Origin: Planctomycetota bacterium
Lineage (GTDB): Bacteria > Planctomycetota > Planctomycetia > Planctomycetales > Planctomycetaceae
Length of the DNA stretch: 7,396 nucleotides
Direction: 5' to 3'
NCBI GenBank assembly: GCA_024278285.1
Contig: JAJRTM010000341.1
Location: 1-7,396, forward strand
Every line of letters begins with the position of its first letter. The first letter of the stretch is position 1. The notes beneath the pieces were generated by a model. It did no database searches and was not told where the DNA came from. It worked only from the letters and a program-made list of their open reading frames with translations. Below are positions 1 through 6,364 of the stretch, piece by piece. The translations under genes were made by a program, and so were the position numbers.

Positions 1-122
1 CGATTGAATTTGGCATCATTTCGGTCCCGACAATGTTTCTGGTTGATCAACAAGGGAAAGCCATCAGCAATTCAACTTCAGTCGAAGACTTGAAAGAACA
101 ACTCCCCAAGCTACTGAAATGA
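1..122 (+). CDS. C-terminal end of a thioredoxin/TlpA-like protein (partial)
   Basis: The reading frame is open from base 3 to the TGA at 120-122 and encodes the last 39 residues; the start lies outside the window. The visible part contains the segment ISVPTMFLVDQQGKAI. This resembles the thioredoxin-fold signature in which a cis-proline after a hydrophobic residue (here Val-Pro-Thr) precedes the strand 'xFLxDxxGK', as in TlpA, ResA and peroxiredoxin-like proteins. It is followed by an amphipathic helix (VEDLKEQLPKLLK), the usual C-terminal helix of the fold. The redox-active CxxC, if present, would be upstream and cannot be checked, so thiol oxidoreductase activity is only an inference. Membership of the thioredoxin superfamily is fairly likely; the exact subfamily is unknown. 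Confidence 0.72.
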   Translation, partial: IEFGIISVPTMFLVDQQGKAISNSTSVEDLKEQLPKLLK

Positions 123-183
123 TTTTGGAATTGGATTGTGCTGAGAAGCAGATTGCAATACTGTATTAGTGACGGTCAGTTTC

Positions 184-200
184 TTTGCGTTTTTCGCAAA
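184..200. repeat. Small inverted repeat TTTGCG-N5-CGCAAA
   Basis: TTTGCG at 184-189 and CGCAAA at 195-200 are perfect complements around a five-T loop, about 60 bases after the stop codon of the thioredoxin-like gene. It could be a weak terminator hairpin or a protein-binding palindrome. No T-tract follows it, so terminator function is doubtful. The same half-sites recur in the palindrome at 356-378. Confidence 0.35.
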
Positions 201-231
201 CTTCTAACAAGATTCAATTTTGGTGTCGGCG

Positions 232-327
232 ATCAGAATGAACCAGCCGTGCTGGGCATTCGAATTTCACGATCTTTTACTAACAGCGTGGCTAATAGAT
301 CACCCAGCACGGCTGGTTTATTCTGAT
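232..327. repeat. 25-bp inverted repeat, REPIN-like or terminator hairpin
   Basis: Bases 232-256 and 303-327 are reverse complements with 24 of 25 matches; the single difference is G versus A, which would still give a G-U pair in RNA. The 46-base loop contains a further short pair, GATCT at 271-275 with AGATC at 297-301. Each arm also carries its own small palindrome, CCAGC-CGT-GCTGG. Two inverted copies of a short palindrome forming one long hairpin is the layout of REP doublets (REPINs) in other bacteria. A transcription terminator for the upstream gene is the alternative. The inverted repeat itself is certain; its role is inferred. Confidence 0.7.
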
Positions 328-355
328 AGCCGTAACCAAACTGATATTTTTCTTT

Positions 356-378
356 AATTTGCGAGCCGTTCGCAAATT
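356..378. promoter_or_regulatory. Palindrome upstream of the DnaA-like gene, possible operator
   Basis: AATTTGCGA at 356-364 and TCGCAAATT at 370-378 form a perfect 9-bp inverted repeat with a 5-base centre, 21 bases before the ATG of the DnaA-like gene. Its core half-sites TTTGCG and CGCAAA are the same as those at 184-200, with a slightly different spacing. The position and symmetry suit a dimeric regulator binding at the promoter or leader of the gene. No matching regulator is in the window and this is not a consensus DnaA box, so the role is speculative. Confidence 0.4.
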
Positions 379-399
379 TTTACCGTTAGTAATACAACT

Positions 400-1419
400 A
401 TGAGTGCACAATACGAGCACTCCCTGTTAAGCCTGCCGGAAAACCATTTTGCCCAGGCGGCATTGGCAAGGCTTTTGGGAGCCGATCCCGATTTCTCGCC
501 ACGGCTGGTTTACCTGTTTGGTCCGGCCGGGGTTGGTAAATCTCACCTCATTGTCGAACAAGTTCGGCGTTTTCTCGATACTTACGAAAATGTGCAACAT
601 CGTTTACTTCCGCTATACGAATTCGCAACGCTGAATTTGGAAGCTTCTACAACAGGTGAATTCGAATATCTCGAACAGCTTCAAGACCTCGATTTAATTG
701 TATTCGAAGAACTGCATTGTATTGAAAATCAATCCTGGCTTCAAAAAAAACTGGTGATTCTTCTTGATGAATTACTGCAGAACGAAACCCGTGTTGTGCT
801 AACAAGCCAACTCGCGATTGGAGAGATGCAACAGGCGATTCCTAAACTGGTCAGTCGTTGTCATGCAGGGATTACCTCTTCAATCGCGATTCCTTCGCAG
901 CAAAGCCGCATCAGCCTGCTGCAGCATTTTGCACAACATCGCGATTTCTTTCTACCAGGTGATGCGGCGCTGGAATTGGCACAAAAACTTCCCGTCAGTC
1001 CGCGGGAATTACTGGGAGTCGTCGTACAGCTCGAAGCGATTCACCAGTTTGAACAAACCGAGATTACTCTGGAAGTTGTCAGAAATTTTCTGGACCTGCA
1101 CGAAACGCCAAATCGATTGACTCTTTCACAAATCACGAATGCGGTTGCGAAAGAATTTCGTGTAACAGCAAAAGGAATTCGCTCAGAAACACGCGAGCAG
1201 CAATTTCTTATCCCCAGACAGATCGGCATGTATCTTTCCAGAGAAATGATGCAGGCAAACTTTGCAGAGATTGGTCATTTTTACGGCAAACGTTCACACA
1301 GCACCGTGATGCACGCCTGCAAAACTTTACAGGAAAAAATTAAGAACAATTCCGAACTTGAATACCGTATCGTTCAACTAAAACGACAACTCCAGGGGCA
1401 TCCCGGCAAACCAAAATGA
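400..1419 (+). CDS. Short DnaA-family replication initiator-like ATPase with DNA-binding domain
   Basis: This 339-residue protein resembles DnaA domains III and IV only. Walker A is GPAGVGKS (41-48). The Walker B region is DLIVFEEL (98-105), with Glu-Glu where DnaA has Asp-Asp. Sensor I is VVLTSQ (132-137), the arginine-finger region is LVSRCHAG (150-157, Arg153), and sensor II is SPRELLG (200-206). The C-terminal helix-turn-helix follows, IPRQIGMYLSREM (271-283) and IGHFYGKRSHSTVMHA (291-306), matching the DnaA signature, although the usual GGRDHTT reads GKRSHST, so the aspartate that contacts DNA is serine. Hda lacks domain IV, so this is not Hda. Domain I (DnaB/DiaA contacts) and the linker are missing; DnaA elsewhere is usually about 440-470 residues. 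The ATG has no clear Shine-Dalgarno. It may be the main DnaA of this lineage or a second paralogue acting as initiator or regulator; no dnaN or origin is adjacent. Confidence 0.88.
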   Translation: MSAQYEHSLLSLPENHFAQAALARLLGADPDFSPRLVYLFGPAGVGKSHLIVEQVRRFLDTYENVQHRLLPLYEFATLNLEASTTGEFEYLEQLQDLDLIVFEELHCIENQSWLQKKLVILLDELLQNETRVVLTSQLAIGEMQQAIPKLVSRCHAGITSSIAIPSQQSRISLLQHFAQHRDFFLPGDAALELAQKLPVSPRELLGVVVQLEAIHQFEQTEITLEVVRNFLDLHETPNRLTLSQITNAVAKEFRVTAKGIRSETREQQFLIPRQIGMYLSREMMQANFAEIGHFYGKRSHSTVMHACKTLQEKIKNNSELEYRIVQLKRQLQGHPGKPK

Positions 1420-1435
1420 ATCGCAACGGAGCACA

Positions 1436-1489
1436 GGCATTCCTGTCTGTTTGTATGAGCATACAGTATTAAAGGCAGACAGGAATGCC
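1436..1489. repeat. Stem-loop made of two inverted copies of a dispersed motif
   Basis: GGCATTCCTGTCTG at 1436-1449 and CAGACAGGAATGCC at 1476-1489 are perfect 14-bp reverse complements. Inside the loop is a second perfect hairpin, TGTATG-AG-CATACA (1452-1465). The structure begins 17 bases after the stop of the DnaA-like gene, so it could act as its terminator, although no T-run follows. The right-hand arm belongs to a motif that recurs directly at 1555-1574, so it is also a repeat family rather than only a terminator. Confidence 0.7.
1468..1487 (+). repeat. Direct repeat, copy 1 of ATTAAAGGCAGACAGGAATG
   Basis: These 20 bases are identical to 1555-1574. After the identical core the two copies stay similar (CCCGTGTTTCTTA against TCTGTGCTACTTA). 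The arm at 1431-1450 is a third, inverted copy of the same motif. Confidence 0.75.
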
Positions 1490-1520
1490 CGTGTTTCTTA
1501 GCTGGACAGCGCCAGGTTCT

Positions 1521-1552
1521 CCTCGTTCCCAAGCAGGAGCTTGGGAACGAGG
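1521..1552. repeat. Perfect 14-bp palindrome CCTCGTTCCCAAGC / GCTTGGGAACGAGG
   Basis: The arms 1521-1534 and 1539-1552 are exactly complementary around the 4-base loop AGGA. A hairpin of this stability in an intergenic gap could terminate transcription, but it lies between two direct copies of another repeat (1468-1487 and 1555-1574). This suggests a small palindromic element that moved into that repeat. From memory, closely similar CTCGTTCCCAAGC palindromes are dispersed in planctomycete and cyanobacterial genomes; this was not checked here. Confidence 0.8.
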
Positions 1553-1554
1553 AC

Positions 1555-1585
1555 ATTAAAGGCAGACAGGAATGTCTGTGCTACT
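1555..1585 (+). repeat. Direct repeat, copy 2 with extended tail
   Basis: The first 20 bases are identical to 1468-1487. The tail carries GTCTGTGCTACTT, which pairs in part with the inverted copy at 1431-1450. The copy ends 18 bases before the first possible ATG of the methyltransferase gene (1604) and so probably lies in its leader. Confidence 0.72.
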
Positions 1586-1627
1586 TAAACTCTCATCAAT
1601 CAAATGCAAAAACAGAAAGAAGAATTA

Positions 1628-2401
1628 ATGCCGCGAGTCGGTACTTTTCGCGGGAAACCGCTGTTAGCTAATCATCAGAAAAGTTGGCTGTGGGGGACGA
1701 TTCCTGTTTGGGAAACTCTCCATGCAAACCGCTGGCCTGTTTATGAATTGGTTCTCGGTTCCCATGCCGATCAACCTATTCATCAGAAATGTGTTGAGCT
1801 GGCAAAGAAGCACGAAATTCCTGTTCGACAAGAAACTTCCGCTCGCATGAAACAGCTTTGCGGTGCGAGCGATCATCAAGGGATTCTCGCGTTGATGGGC
1901 CCGTTTCCTTTTGTACCTTTGAATCAGATTTTGGATTCAACAAACAGTAGCGATGTGATCGTGCTGCTGGATCGCCTGCAGGATCCATTTAACGTCGGAG
2001 CGATCATTCGCAGCGCTGCCGCTTTTGGTGTGCAGGGGGTTATTCTGGGAACGAAATCTCAAGTGGGAATCACCTCTCATGTGGCGAGAAGTTCGGCTGG
2101 GACAGTCAATCAGATACCGATATGCCGTGTCGAAGATTGGGAAGATTCAATCAGCAATTTGAAGCAGAATGGTTATCAGATTCTCGCGGCGACACTTGCT
2201 GCAAAACTTCCCGTGGCACAGTCGCGTTCTTCGGAATCCAGACAACCAGTTGTGGTAATCATCGGCAATGAAGCAACCGGAGTTTCGCCATCGCTTATCG
2301 AACAATGCGACACGGAAATATTGATCCCCATGAAAGGAACCGCAGAATCTCTTAACGCTGCCGTTGCTGCGGGAATTATTCTGTATGAATTATCCCGATG
2401 A
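1628..2401 (+). CDS. rlmB: TrmH/SpoU-family rRNA 2'-O-methyltransferase, RlmB-like
   Basis: A SPOUT (trefoil-knot) methyltransferase that uses S-adenosylmethionine to methylate a ribose 2'-OH. RlmB modifies Gm2251 in the 23S rRNA peptidyl-transferase loop. In 257-residue numbering, the N-terminal substrate-binding domain shows GTIPVWETLHA (23-33) and DHQGILAL (82-89). The catalytic domain has motif 1 LDRLQDPFNVGAIIRSA (114-130, with the family's conserved Asn122 and Arg128), motif 2 IGNEATGVSP (212-221) and motif 3 IPMKGTAESLNAAVAAGI (233-250). Length fits RlmB (about 245 residues). An in-frame ATG at 1604 would add MQKQKEEL but has no ribosome-binding site. The ATG at 1628 is preceded by purine-rich AGAAAGAAGAA and starts nearer the conserved domain, so it is preferred. 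The family is certain; the exact rRNA target is inferred. The gene converges on the GspF-like gene downstream. Confidence 0.9.
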   Translation: MPRVGTFRGKPLLANHQKSWLWGTIPVWETLHANRWPVYELVLGSHADQPIHQKCVELAKKHEIPVRQETSARMKQLCGASDHQGILALMGPFPFVPLNQILDSTNSSDVIVLLDRLQDPFNVGAIIRSAAAFGVQGVILGTKSQVGITSHVARSSAGTVNQIPICRVEDWEDSISNLKQNGYQILAATLAAKLPVAQSRSSESRQPVVVIIGNEATGVSPSLIEQCDTEILIPMKGTAESLNAAVAAGIILYELSR

Positions 2402-2430
2402 TAAATTCCATGGCAATTTCAAGTCTGTAG

Positions 2431-2448
2431 GGTCCGCTATTGCGGACC
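2431..2448. terminator. Hairpin between convergent genes, possible bidirectional terminator
   Basis: GGTCCGC (2431-2437) and GCGGACC (2442-2448) are perfect 7-bp complements around the loop TATT. It sits in the 82-bp gap between two genes that converge (rlmB stop at 2401, GspF-like stop at 2484), the expected place for a shared terminator. No strong T-run is present on either side. The bases CGGACCACGA at 2443-2452 recur at 3681-3690, so it may also belong to a dispersed repeat family. Confidence 0.5.
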
Positions 2449-2483
2449 ACGATAGAGAGTTGATTTTCCCATGACAGGCAGCA

Positions 2484-3515
2484 TTACAGCAGTTCCTGGA
2501 TGATGCCGATGTACCAGAACATTACGCTGAAGATGACGAAGATAATGAAGCCAGCCACGATGACCCAGACAAGCCAGCCGAGTGCCCCTGCGAGCGTTTC
2601 CAGCGAACGCCGCGCCTGATCTTCAAATTGTGGCCCCAGCCGATGCAACATTTCCGGGACCGTTCCTGATGTTTCGCCAACGTGGATCATTTCGATCACA
2701 TCAGTCGGAAACAGTTGCGATTCGCGAAGTGCTTCGGTGACGGTTTCCCCTTGTTCTATCCAGTAGATAATCCGTGGACCTTGCCCCATGAATGCCCCGT
2801 TATTGGTTGCTCGCATCGAAGCTTTGATACTTTCATCGACAGGCATTCCGGCTTCCTGTGTCAGATGATAAGCCCAGGAAAATCGGGCGATTGCAAATGA
2901 CTGCATGCAGTAACCAACCACTGGAATTTTCATCAGGATGTCATCCAGATATTTCTGCCCGGCAAAAGAAGCTTTTAAGAATTTATATCCCAGGAAGATG
3001 GCAAACAATGTCCCGAAGACAGAACCGAGCCAGATCAGTGCCCCCGAAGTGCCGGTCAATCCCCAGCCGAGTACATCAATCGCCTGGCCTCCTTGCTGAT
3101 CTGCAATCCAGCCAAGTAATAGGATGAGCCCTGCGATCACAAAAATAGCCATGAGAAACTGAAACACCGGCCAGGCGATCGCCCCATAAAAATTCTTTCG
3201 CATTCTGATCATGTTCTCGTAATGCTCAGCCAGCCCTTTAAGAATTTCGGGCAGAGAACCGGTCTGTTCCGCCACGCTGACCATGCCCACCATTAAATCC
3301 GGGAAGACATCACAATCTTCCATCGAACTGGAGATATCCGAACCGGCTTCAATATCTTCCCGAATTTTATAGGTCGCACGGCGAAGTGCAGGATGCGATG
3401 CTTTTTCGCCAGCAATTTGAAACGATTTACGAGCAGAAACTCCCGTCTCGAATAGCGTGCTGAGTGAACGGCAAAAAATCGCCAGAGACTTCAGCGGTAA
3501 TGTGCGACTGAACAT
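2484..3515 (-). CDS. Type II secretion system F family protein (GspF/PilC-like inner-membrane protein)
   Basis: Polytopic inner-membrane platform protein of type II secretion or type IV pilus machines, where it links the assembly ATPase to pseudopilin or pilin assembly. In 343-residue numbering there are two T2SSF domains. The first is at about 8-130 (AIFCRSLSTLFETGVSARKS, then SVAEQTGSLPEILKGLAEHY). The second is at about 211-335 (RFSWAYHLTQEAGMPVDESI, then HVGETSGTVPEMLHRLGPQF). Membrane segments are seen at about 112-137, 157-180 and 311-338, the usual three-helix layout. Length is a little short of GspF (about 400), mainly at the N-terminus. The ATG at 3515 has a good ribosome-binding site, AGGGA (3522-3526) with a 6-base spacer. 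A TTG at 3545 would add ten residues and is the weaker choice. No GspE, pilin or other secretion gene is in the window, so its partners are elsewhere and the machine it serves cannot be named. Confidence 0.88.
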   Translation of the reverse strand: MFSRTLPLKSLAIFCRSLSTLFETGVSARKSFQIAGEKASHPALRRATYKIREDIEAGSDISSSMEDCDVFPDLMVGMVSVAEQTGSLPEILKGLAEHYENMIRMRKNFYGAIAWPVFQFLMAIFVIAGLILLLGWIADQQGGQAIDVLGWGLTGTSGALIWLGSVFGTLFAIFLGYKFLKASFAGQKYLDDILMKIPVVGYCMQSFAIARFSWAYHLTQEAGMPVDESIKASMRATNNGAFMGQGPRIIYWIEQGETVTEALRESQLFPTDVIEMIHVGETSGTVPEMLHRLGPQFEDQARRSLETLAGALGWLVWVIVAGFIIFVIFSVMFWYIGIIQELL

Positions 3516-3578
3516 ATTAAGTCCCTGGGGCAAAACAAATTTCAATAAAACCTGTCATTGAGCTTACCAGCAGTTCGC

Positions 3579-3601
3579 AGGCTGGGTCAAGACTCCAGCC
3601 T
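3579..3601. repeat. Inverted repeat AGGCTGG-N9-CCAGCCT
   Basis: AGGCTGG (3579-3585) and CCAGCCT (3595-3601) are perfect 7-bp complements around GTCAAGACT. It lies 63 bases upstream of the GspF-like start codon, in the 226-bp gap between that gene and korB, which are read in the same direction. It could attenuate or terminate read-through from korB, or be a dispersed repeat. The rest of the gap (3602-3741) holds only the short shared string at 3681-3690 and no visible gene. Confidence 0.55.
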
Positions 3602-3741
3602 ACATTGCTTGCCCCAGACAACTGCATCTTCAATCCTTATTTTTGGGGTTGGTATATCGAAAAAGTGCGACAACGGAGCACGGACCACGAAAGTCCAACC
3701 CTCAATTTAAGGCCTGAAAAGGCACTACATTGCATCGAGAT

Positions 3742-4767
3742 TTATTCGACGACCCAGGTGTCGCCGCTGTGGAAGAGTTTTTCGAGATCGCCTTTGCCCT
3801 GCTTTTCGGTCACTTCTTTCACTTGATCATTCACAAGTTCGTCATACGTGGGACGATCAACGGCTCGGAAAATCCCCATCGGTTCGGGACTGTTGGGGTG
3901 TCGCATTTGGGAGAGCAAAAAAGCGAGGCTCGGATCGTCCGCTTTTTCATCGTGGAAGAGTAAGTCATCTTCTGAAATCCCTTTTCCCAATTCAACAACT
4001 TCCGGCTGATTCAAATGGTTCAGGCGAATCCCCTTGTTTTTTTCCTTGCCGAAGATCAGCGGTTTGCCATGTTCCAGATAGATGCAGTTATCTTCCTTCT
4101 GGTCTTTTTTCGAGGCGTATTCAAACGCGCCGGAGTTAAAGACATTGCAATCTTGATACACCTCAACAATCGCAGTCCCTTTATGATGGGCGGCTCGTTC
4201 CAGAACCATGTAAAGGTGTTTGATATCGACATCAACAGACCGAGCAACAAAACTGGCTCTGGCACCCAAGGCAACGGAAATGGGAGTCAACGGGGCATCG
4301 ACAGAACCGTAAGGCGAGCTTTTCGTTTTCTTTCCTTCTGGACTGGTGGGTGAATACTGCCCTTTGGTTAATCCGTAAATTTGATTGTTAAACAGAATCA
4401 CTTTCAGATCGACATTTCTGCGGATCATGTGCATGAAATGATTCCCGCCGATGGAAAGCGAATCGCCATCGCCGGTGATCACCCACACCTGCAAATCCGG
4501 GCGAGTCACTTTCAAGCCGGTTGCAATCGCGGGGGCACGACCATGAATACTGTGCATGCCGTACGTGTTCATGTAATACGGGAAGCGACTCGAACACCCG
4601 ATGCCCGATATGAACGCGAAGTTCTCTTTCGGAATACCAAGCGTTGGCAAGATTTTCTTAATCTGCGCCAGAATCGAATAGTCTCCACATCGCGGACACC
4701 ATCTAACCTCTTGGTCGCTGGCAAAATCTTTTGGTTTCAATACGGGAAGTTCAATACTTACACTCAT
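3742..4767 (-). CDS. korB: 2-oxoacid (probably 2-oxoglutarate):ferredoxin oxidoreductase, beta subunit
   Basis: The 341-residue beta subunit binds thiamine pyrophosphate and a [4Fe-4S] cluster and, with the alpha subunit, decarboxylates a 2-oxoacid to acyl-CoA while reducing ferredoxin in the cytoplasm. Probable cluster ligands are Cys24 and Cys27 in WCPRCGDYS, Cys58 in GIGCSSR, and Cys207 in YQDCNVF, the pattern known for two-subunit enzymes of this family. The TPP/Mg motif is GDGDSLSIGGNHF (99-111) followed by NNQIYGLTKGQYSPTS (127-142). Length is typical. The ATG has a ribosome-binding site TAGGG (4774-4778) six bases upstream. It lies 65 bp downstream of the korA stop codon and is presumably cotranscribed with it. 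Substrate choice (2-oxoglutarate rather than pyruvate) is inferred from overall resemblance to KorB; no residue seen here proves it. Confidence 0.92.
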   Translation of the reverse strand: MSVSIELPVLKPKDFASDQEVRWCPRCGDYSILAQIKKILPTLGIPKENFAFISGIGCSSRFPYYMNTYGMHSIHGRAPAIATGLKVTRPDLQVWVITGDGDSLSIGGNHFMHMIRRNVDLKVILFNNQIYGLTKGQYSPTSPEGKKTKSSPYGSVDAPLTPISVALGARASFVARSVDVDIKHLYMVLERAAHHKGTAIVEVYQDCNVFNSGAFEYASKKDQKEDNCIYLEHGKPLIFGKEKNKGIRLNHLNQPEVVELGKGISEDDLLFHDEKADDPSLAFLLSQMRHPNSPEPMGIFRAVDRPTYDELVNDQVKEVTEKQGKGDLEKLFHSGDTWVVE

Positions 4768-4832
4768 GGCAAACCCTATCGCCTGTTTTTTATGATGATG
4801 ACTTATAATTTAACTATTAAATTGCACGCGGT

Positions 4833-6260
4833 TTATTCAGCCAGTGTTTTTTCGATCGCTTCTAATACTTCAGAAATGAGGAACGGTTTCCCCTTCATTT
4901 TGTTCAAGCCCTTCGCATCGACCAGATACGTGGCTCGCAGCATGTAGCGTAATTGTCCTGCGTTAAGTTCGGGGACAAGTACCTTCTTATATCGTTTGAA
5001 TAAATCGCCCAGGTTTCTTGGGAACGGATTCAAATAACGCAGGTGAGCCATCGCCACACTTTTGCCAGCAGCTTGTGCTTTCAACACAGCAGAGCGAACC
5101 GAACCGTAGGTTCCGCCCCAACTGATGACAAGCAATTCTCCGGTATCCGGTCCTTCAACTGCTTGTTCTGGGATATGATTGGCAATCCCTGCGACCTTGG
5201 CGGCACGGGTGGCAATCATGTGTGCGTGATTATCGGGATCGTAACTGACATTCCCGGTTCCTTCCGCTTTTTCGAGACCGCCCACACGATGCTCCAAACC
5301 AGGTGTTCCCGGTATCGGCCACGGGCGAACCAGGCGGTCATCACGAAGATAAGGCAGAACTTCGCCGTTCTCGCCGTTCGGTTCTTGCAAGTGGGAATAC
5401 GTAATCGGTTCCAACGTTGAAATATCTGGAATAAGCCAAGGTTCTGCCCCATTGGCAATGTATCCATCGCTAAGCAGGAACACGGGGGTCATAAATTCGA
5501 CAGCTAACCGCATTGCTTCGCGAGCAGCATCAAACGCATCCGCAGGAGTTGCAGCGGCGACAATCGGCATCGGCGATTCCCCGTTGCGACCGAACATCGT
5601 CATCATTAAATCTGATTGTTCCGTCTTGGTCGGCAGTCCTGTACTCGGGCCGCCTCGTTGCACATTGACTATTACCATCGGCAGTTCGATAATAATCCCC
5701 AGCCCGATTCCTTCCGACTTTAGCGCAATCCCCGGGCCACTGCTGGCAGTAATGGCGAATGAACCACCGAACGATGCACCAACAACCGCGGTGATCGCAG
5801 CAATTTCGTCTTCGACTTGTGCGGTACGAATTCCAAAATTCTTGAGCTTAGAAAGTTCGTGCAGAATGTCGCTGGCCGGTGTAATCGGATACCCAGCGTA
5901 AAACAGTTCCTTTCCAGAAAGATGCGCCGCGGTCGCGAGACCGATCGCAACCGCTTCGTTCCCGGTAATTTTTCGATATTTTCCCGCAGGCAGCTTCGCA
6001 GGAGGGACTTTATAATGGACGGTAAACGCTTCAGTCGAATAACCGAAATCTGAACCCGCTTTCAAAGCAGCCAGGTTTGCATCGACAAATTCCGGACGCT
6101 TGGCGAATTTCTCCTGCACCCATTTTTTCGTCGGTGTTGCATCTCGTTCGTACAACCAGAAGACGAGTCCCAACGCAAAAAAGTTTTTGCATCGATCCGC
6201 CTCTTTCTTCGAAAGTCCCAACTCGGCAACCGCGTCGCGTGTCAATCGTGTCATCGGCAC
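4833..6260 (-). CDS. korA: korA, 3' part: alpha domains of 2-oxoacid:ferredoxin oxidoreductase
   Basis: This 475-residue frame covers the end of the gamma domain and the whole alpha part. Numbered from the GTG at 6260, it shows the YPITP motif (124-128), which takes part in substrate and cofactor binding in 2-oxoacid:ferredoxin oxidoreductases, then [19 protein letters not shown] (148-166), [16 protein letters not shown] (171-186), and [20 protein letters not shown] (199-218), all hallmarks of the pyrimidine-binding alpha domain. The C-terminal region with [17 protein letters not shown] and [14 protein letters not shown] is the transketolase C-terminal-like domain. The GTG has no recognisable ribosome-binding site, and conserved protein sequence continues upstream of it in the same frame to about 6379. 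It is therefore an apparent start created by the frameshift. If translated alone, the subunit would lack most of the gamma domain. Confidence 0.85.
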   Translation of the reverse strand: MPMTRLTRDAVAELGLSKKEADRCKNFFALGLVFWLYERDATPTKKWVQEKFAKRPEFVDANLAALKAGSDFGYSTEAFTVHYKVPPAKLPAGKYRKITGNEAVAIGLATAAHLSGKELFYAGYPITPASDILHELSKLKNFGIRTAQVEDEIAAITAVVGASFGGSFAITASSGPGIALKSEGIGLGIIIELPMVIVNVQRGGPSTGLPTKTEQSDLMMTMFGRNGESPMPIVAAATPADAFDAAREAMRLAVEFMTPVFLLSDGYIANGAEPWLIPDISTLEPITYSHLQEPNGENGEVLPYLRDDRLVRPWPIPGTPGLEHRVGGLEKAEGTGNVSYDPDNHAHMIATRAAKVAGIANHIPEQAVEGPDTGELLVISWGGTYGSVRSAVLKAQAAGKSVAMAHLRYLNPFPRNLGDLFKRYKKVLVPELNAGQLRYMLRATYLVDAKGLNKMKGKPFLISEVLEAIEKTLAE

Positions 6261-6364
6261 TTTATGAACGCAATATCCCGCCAGAAGAGTTTCGTCATCG
6301 AGCGGATTGCTCTCATAACCAGCCTTGGCGATATTTGATTTATCAAAAGCGTCTTCGTTGACGA

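Noticed and set aside
138..326. A 62-codon open frame on the + strand after the thioredoxin-like gene
   Set aside because: It overlaps most of the 232-327 inverted repeat, has no ribosome-binding site and resembles no known protein; best explained as chance.
123..399. Possible replication origin next to the DnaA-like gene
   Set aside because: I found no cluster of TTATCCACA-type boxes, dnaN or gidA is not adjacent, and the palindromes present are not DnaA boxes.
4807..4823. AATTTAA-CTA-TTAAATT inverted repeat between korA and korB
   Set aside because: It is composed only of A/T in an AT-rich spacer, so a 7-bp match is likely by chance and it is too weak for a terminator.
4381..4947. A 188-codon open frame on the + strand, antisense to korB and the end of korA
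   Set aside because: It lies opposite well-conserved coding sequence of korB and korA and shows no family resemblance; a mirror effect of their codon use.
5452..5901. A 149-codon low-complexity open frame on the + strand, antisense to korA
   Set aside because: It is complementary to the most conserved part of the alpha domain; its Ser/Ala/Pro/Ile-rich composition reflects the opposite strand.
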